64,000 bases of DNA from an uncultured Dehalococcoidia bacterium. Lineage in GTDB: Bacteria; Chloroflexota; Dehalococcoidia; Lucifugimonadales; UBA3495. The stretch is from positions 3,087,570 through 3,151,569 of the forward strand of contig OY282565.1 of the NCBI GenBank assembly GCA_958296445.1, written 5' to 3'. Below, piece by piece: positions 60,742-64,000 of the stretch (position 1 is its first letter; every line of letters begins with the position of its first letter). Both the position numbers and the translations under genes were made by a program. The notes under the pieces were generated by a model. That model was not told the DNA's origin and made no database searches. It worked only from the letters and a program-made list of their open reading frames with translations.

Positions 60742-61415
60742 GGATGCGGGGGCGGCGGATGCGGGGGCGGCGGATGCGGGGGCGGCGGATGCGGGGGCGG
60801 CGGATGCGGGGGCGGCGGATGCGGGGGCGGCGGATGCGGGGGCGGCGGATGCGGGGGCGGCGGATGCGGGGGCGGCGGATGCGGGGGCGGCGGATGCGGG
60901 GGCGGCGGATGCGGGGGCGGCGGATGCGGGGGCGGCGGATGCGGGGGCGGCGGATGCGGGGGCGGCGGATGCGGGGGCGGCGGATACGGGGGCGGCGGAT
61001 GCGGGGGCGGCGGATACGGGGCGGCGGATACGGGGCGGCGGATGCGGGGGCGGCGGGTGCGGGGGCGGCGGATGCGGGTGCGGCGGATGCGGGGGCGGCG
61101 GGTACGGGGGCGGCGGATGCGGATGCGGCGGATGCGGATGCGGCGGATGCGGGGGCGGCGGGTACGGGGGCGGCGGATGCGGGGGCGGCGGGTACGGGGG
61201 CGGCGGGTACGGGGGCGGCGGATGCGGGGGCGGCGGGTGCGGGGGGGCGGCGGATGGGGGGGCGGCGGATGCGGGGGGGCGGCGGATGGGGGGGCGGCGG
61301 ATGCGGGGGGGCGGCGGATGGGGGGGCGGATGGGGGGGCGGCGGGTGCGGGGGCGGCGGATGCGGGGGGGCGGCGGATGGTGGGGCGGGGGCGGGGGGGG
61401 GGGGACGGATGCGGG
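60742..61415. repeat. 15-bp G-rich minisatellite
   Basis: The unit GGATGCGGGGGCGGC is repeated about 16 times without change from 60742 to about 60984. Variant units follow (GGATAC, GGGTAC, GGATGCGGATGC, and GGGGGGG-containing forms) to about 61415; there are more than 40 units in total. All three plus-strand frames are open (Met-Arg-Gly-Arg-Arg, Cys-Gly4 or Asp-Ala-Gly-Ala-Ala repeats) because the unit has no stop. I do not consider these genes. The unit has four or more runs of G, favouring quadruplexes. Confidence 0.9.
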
Positions 61416-61449
61416 GGCGGGCTACCGCCGTTCCGCGATTATTGGAAGG

Positions 61450-63837
61450 CTACTTGGCGGGGGTGTGGCTGGTTTCCCATAGGTGGCCTTGGTTGGTGAA
61501 TTGGCCGGTGGTGATGCGCTTGATGGGGTGTTGGGGTAGCTTGCGCACGGCTACGCATATATCGTTGAAGCGGAATCCGTGGTCTTGGAATCTGAAGTCT
61601 TGGTTGTCAAAGCCGTAAACCCAACGCTGGAGCTGCATATCCGTGCGGCGCTGGGGATGCAGGTGCAAGAAGAACCTTGCGGCTGTATCGGTCTGGGTGC
61701 ACCGGGCTTTCCGGTATACTAGGCTGTTGTCGCTGATGTACACATCCCAATGGGAGCGGGCTATCGGCTCTTTGCCTGCTATCAGCCGGTCTAGGTGGAC
61801 GCTCTTGGGGATTAGGTCTATTTGTAGCGGTTGCGTTGCGTGGCGGGGCAACTCGAACCATCCCACGCAGTAGCCGAGATGATTGGGCGCACTGCGAAAT
61901 GGGTGATAGCTGACGTTGGCGGCGCTCCCGTTGTAGGAGACCGCGAGGGTCATATCTTGGTGTCGTTGGGGTATACAGTCGCGGACAAGAACTTGGGCCA
62001 GTCGGCCGTTGGTCATCACGCCGACATTATTCTGCCGGTAGTCGAAGCTAGGCTCCAGATTCGTCCATAGTTGCTCGGCATAGTCGGCCCTCGGCGACTC
62101 GGGCGGTTCAGCCGCCCAGAGCTTGAATTCGTAGGTGTCCCGTATTGGGATGCCCTCGAATAGCGTGTTGTCGAACGTGTCGTGGATGGATCTTATGTTG
62201 GCGAAGTGAGTAATTCCGTATGCGCTGAAGAACTTGTCGGCGTTGCCGTTCCTGACCGCGTTCAGGTAGTCGTAGCTGTTCACTAGGCCGTCAAGATTGA
62301 CTACGGGGAAGCTGGAAAAATAGCCGATTCTTCCCGAGTCCCACGAACCTACGATGGCGTCTTGAGGGAGAACGCGGTTCATCACTTGGGTGGCGCCTAG
62401 GTATGACATATCCCAAGCGCGGGAGGGGGCGGTGTAATCGGCAGTTGTCCGGTCTACGTGGGCGAAGCCGGCGGCGACGCTGCTATAGGGAATTAGCGTC
62501 AGAACCGCGACTGCGACCACTGCCGGTTTCAGCACTTTGGCTGCGGTCTCCCATCTGGGTTCTATGAACCTTCGGATTAGATAAATGGCGACGTAGCACC
62601 GGACTGGAATTATCAGCGCCATCAATAAGTAGGCCGGTACGAAGTACCATTCGGCTCTTCCCCAGACAGGATGCACAGTTAGAACGGACTGCGTGAATTT
62701 CGCTAGGTGTCCGACGGCAAGGCTGGACACGGCGACTAGGAAGATTAGAAACAACCAGTCGGGCTTGCTGGGGGAGCGGCGGACAAGCCACCAGACGAGC
62801 AGGGCGTATAGGCAGACTTCTACGGCCGGCAACAGGGTGTCTGACAGCGGCAGGGTGTAGCCGGATATGCGGATTTGGAGGAAATCTTGGAGGTTTTGCG
62901 TGACGCTGAAACCGGGTTCCCGCTCGATGCATTTTGGCCCGTACAGAGTCTGGGTGAGGTCGGGTAGGCGTCCGACTTCGCCATCGAAACAGAGTTGCGA
63001 CCAGGCTTCTTTCATTGCGCCGCTAACCGGCACGAACCCGCCGAAGACGATACGGTTATAGGCGAAGTAGATTAGTCCGCCGAGGCAGGCGCCTATAAAT
63101 GGAACTAAGACGCGGCGGTTAGCGCGGGGGGGCGGGGGGGCGGATATGCTGCGCGGCTTCAGCCATACTATCAAGGCGATGCTTGCGGTCGCAGTCAGAG
63201 ATACGGCTAGGAGTTCCAGACGAACCCAGGGCAGGATGAAGGCGACGGCGGCCAGCAGGGGTGACCAACGGGCAGGGTTTCTGGCAAACAGGCTCAGGGC
63301 GAGGAAGAGGGATCCGAGGGCAAAACAGACGGCCGCGGCTTCCATTCCCAAGTAGAGGGCGCGATGGGTGTAGAGGGCGGGCAGCGCGGCGAACAGGAGG
63401 ATCCAGGGCAGCCGGGACAGCCATGCAGCCAGGGCTATCATCGCTACGCTGCCTGCTATCAGCATAATCTCGAGGGCCTTGATGGCAGCGAGCGCCGGCC
63501 CGGGGTCGAAGGCCCAGTAGAGAGGCGTTAGCAGCAAGGCCCAAACGGGATGATACCCGTTGGTCTGCGTTATGCCGCCGTCGAAGGTTGAGAACTGCCC
63601 GGCGGCTAGGTTTTTCGCTATCTGAAAGTAGTAGAACGCATCATCGTTGTTGAACCCGGCGACAAAGTTGACTATATCGGAATGGGAGAGCAGGTAATAG
63701 GCGAAAAACCCGCCGTAGGATAGTATGGCGGCGAAGAACAGTGCGAAGGGCAGATTGCGGCAGGGGGCAGGGATACGCTGATACGCGCTGAGCAGGGGCG
63801 CCGTCCGTTTGGCGGCGGTTTGGTATAGGGAACGCAC
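61450..63837 (-). CDS. Large GT-C-type membrane protein (putative glycosyltransferase)
   Basis: This roughly 795-residue protein has many transmembrane helices in its first 450 residues and a large soluble C-terminal part. Near the N-terminus, after the first helix, stands VAGFNNDDAFYYFQIAKNLAAGQFSTFDGGITQTNGYHPVWALLLTPLYW; the DD in an extracytoplasmic loop is typical of GT-C glycosyltransferases using lipid-linked sugars. The C-terminus has DRTTADYTAPSRAWDMSY and GSWDSGRIGYFSSFPVVNLDGLVNS. The start is the GTG at 63837 after GGAGA; the longer frame covers dispersed repeat. GC is lower than the neighbours. Confidence 0.8.
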   Translation of the reverse strand: MRSLYQTAAKRTAPLLSAYQRIPAPCRNLPFALFFAAILSYGGFFAYYLLSHSDIVNFVAGFNNDDAFYYFQIAKNLAAGQFSTFDGGITQTNGYHPVWALLLTPLYWAFDPGPALAAIKALEIMLIAGSVAMIALAAWLSRLPWILLFAALPALYTHRALYLGMEAAAVCFALGSLFLALSLFARNPARWSPLLAAVAFILPWVRLELLAVSLTATASIALIVWLKPRSISAPPPPRANRRVLVPFIGACLGGLIYFAYNRIVFGGFVPVSGAMKEAWSQLCFDGEVGRLPDLTQTLYGPKCIEREPGFSVTQNLQDFLQIRISGYTLPLSDTLLPAVEVCLYALLVWWLVRRSPSKPDWLFLIFLVAVSSLAVGHLAKFTQSVLTVHPVWGRAEWYFVPAYLLMALIIPVRCYVAIYLIRRFIEPRWETAAKVLKPAVVAVAVLTLIPYSSVAAGFAHVDRTTADYTAPSRAWDMSYLGATQVMNRVLPQDAIVGSWDSGRIGYFSSFPVVNLDGLVNSYDYLNAVRNGNADKFFSAYGITHFANIRSIHDTFDNTLFEGIPIRDTYEFKLWAAEPPESPRADYAEQLWTNLEPSFDYRQNNVGVMTNGRLAQVLVRDCIPQRHQDMTLAVSYNGSAANVSYHPFRSAPNHLGYCVGWFELPRHATQPLQIDLIPKSVHLDRLIAGKEPIARSHWDVYISDNSLVYRKARCTQTDTAARFFLHLHPQRRTDMQLQRWVYGFDNQDFRFQDHGFRFNDICVAVRKLPQHPIKRITTGQFTNQGHLWETSHTPAK

Positions 63838-63887
63838 AATGAGTCTCCGCGGGGGGTAGGGTTGGCTCAGCCGTGTATGCGGGGGGA

Positions 63888-63915
63888 GGGCGCACGGCTG
63901 TGCGCCCCTACGGGG
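63888..63915. repeat. GTAGGGGCGCAC palindromic repeat, reverse orientation
   Basis: GGGCGCACGGCTGTGCGCCC plus CTACGGGG, preceded by CCGTGTATGCGGGGGG. The copy at 60696 has the same extended left part (CGTGTATGCGGGGGAGGG), so these two are close relatives. Confidence 0.85.
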
Positions 63916-63938
63916 TGGGGGGGTTAGGGGGGGTGGGG

Positions 63939-64000
63939 TTACAGGGCGAGCAGTTTTTGGGCGTTTTTCCATAGGATGGCTTCTTTTTCGGCTTGGGTCA
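63939..64000 (-). CDS. Amidohydrolase-like protein, C-terminal fragment
   Basis: The frame ending at the TAA at 63941-63939 reads ...TQAEKEAILWKNAQKLLAL and is open to the window end. This is the usual end of TIM-barrel amidohydrolase-2 family proteins (pattern E.I...NA..L..L). Only 20 residues are visible; the rest lies outside. Confidence 0.5.
   Translation of the reverse strand, partial: TQAEKEAILWKNAQKLLAL

Noticed and set aside
60546..61618. Three long overlapping plus-strand reading frames encoding Gly-rich, Arg-rich and Ala-rich repeat proteins
   Set aside because: They are produced by a 15-bp unit that contains no stop in any of three frames, have no plausible start or ribosome binding site, and their ends run into the non-coding strand of the GT-C gene.

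Overview
The window is a high-GC bacterial chromosome segment that looks like Chloroflexota, most plausibly a SAR202-like or other Dehalococcoidia relative. This is inference from gene content: an enolase-superfamily MR/MLE protein, a luciferase-like (LLM) oxidoreductase, MaoC/hotdog proteins, NIPSNAP, paired DUF1501/DUF1800 genes, dipeptide-type ABC transporters, a SMP-30 lactonase and PaREP1-type proteins. There is no rRNA or tRNA gene to confirm it.

Layout. 0-9 kb: replication genes (a truncated DnaD-like start, dnaB, rplI), Uma2 and TenA, a methyltransferase, and a minus-strand NHL/small protein/DUF1501/DUF1800 cluster whose spacers carry short tandem duplications. 9.7-16.7 kb: ispF-cysS (cysS has an in-frame repeat insertion), then six tandem PaREP1/HEPN-like paralogues and a GlcD-type FAD oxidase. 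17-34.6 kb: mostly single genes (PIG-L deacetylase, a DUF6978-like/DUF1828 pair, PadR-HicB-arsM, MR/MLE-NIPSNAP, GNAT, zinc alcohol dehydrogenase, a repeat-bearing DUF433 protein, a sodium-channel-like protein, UvrD/PcrA) separated by long repeat-filled spacers. A two-domain rhodanese has an in-frame TGA exactly at its catalytic cysteine codon and is probably a selenoprotein. 34.6-38.4 kb: two Gfo/Idh/MocA paralogues interleaved with three small retropepsin-like proteases. 38.9-42.3 kb: a lower-GC two-gene cassette (a GreA-like helical protein and an Hsp70-like ATPase) with palindromic candidate operators. 42.4-57.1 kb: MaoC-type genes, an orphan OppD/OppF pair, PstS, cupin, SMP-30, LLM, carboxymuconolactone decarboxylase, TruD and a complete DppBCDF operon. 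57.1-64 kb: a tandemly duplicated tail gene, the peptide-binding protein, a 15-bp G-rich minisatellite, a large GT-C-type membrane protein and the end of an amidohydrolase-like gene.

The window is rich in non-coding repeats. At least five families recur: a MITE-like element with terminal inverted repeats and internal 20-bp tandem units; an element bounded by CTGAATCAGG/CCTGATTCAG; a GTAGGGGCGCAC palindrome; a TTCCCGCGAAAGCGGGAA hairpin; and CTCTGTG repeats. By eye the plus strand is C-rich with CTA/GTA codons up to about 34 kb and G-rich beyond about 43 kb, and several repeats reverse orientation, suggesting a replication-related skew switch near 35-43 kb. All calls rest on reading the sequence; no database search was run.
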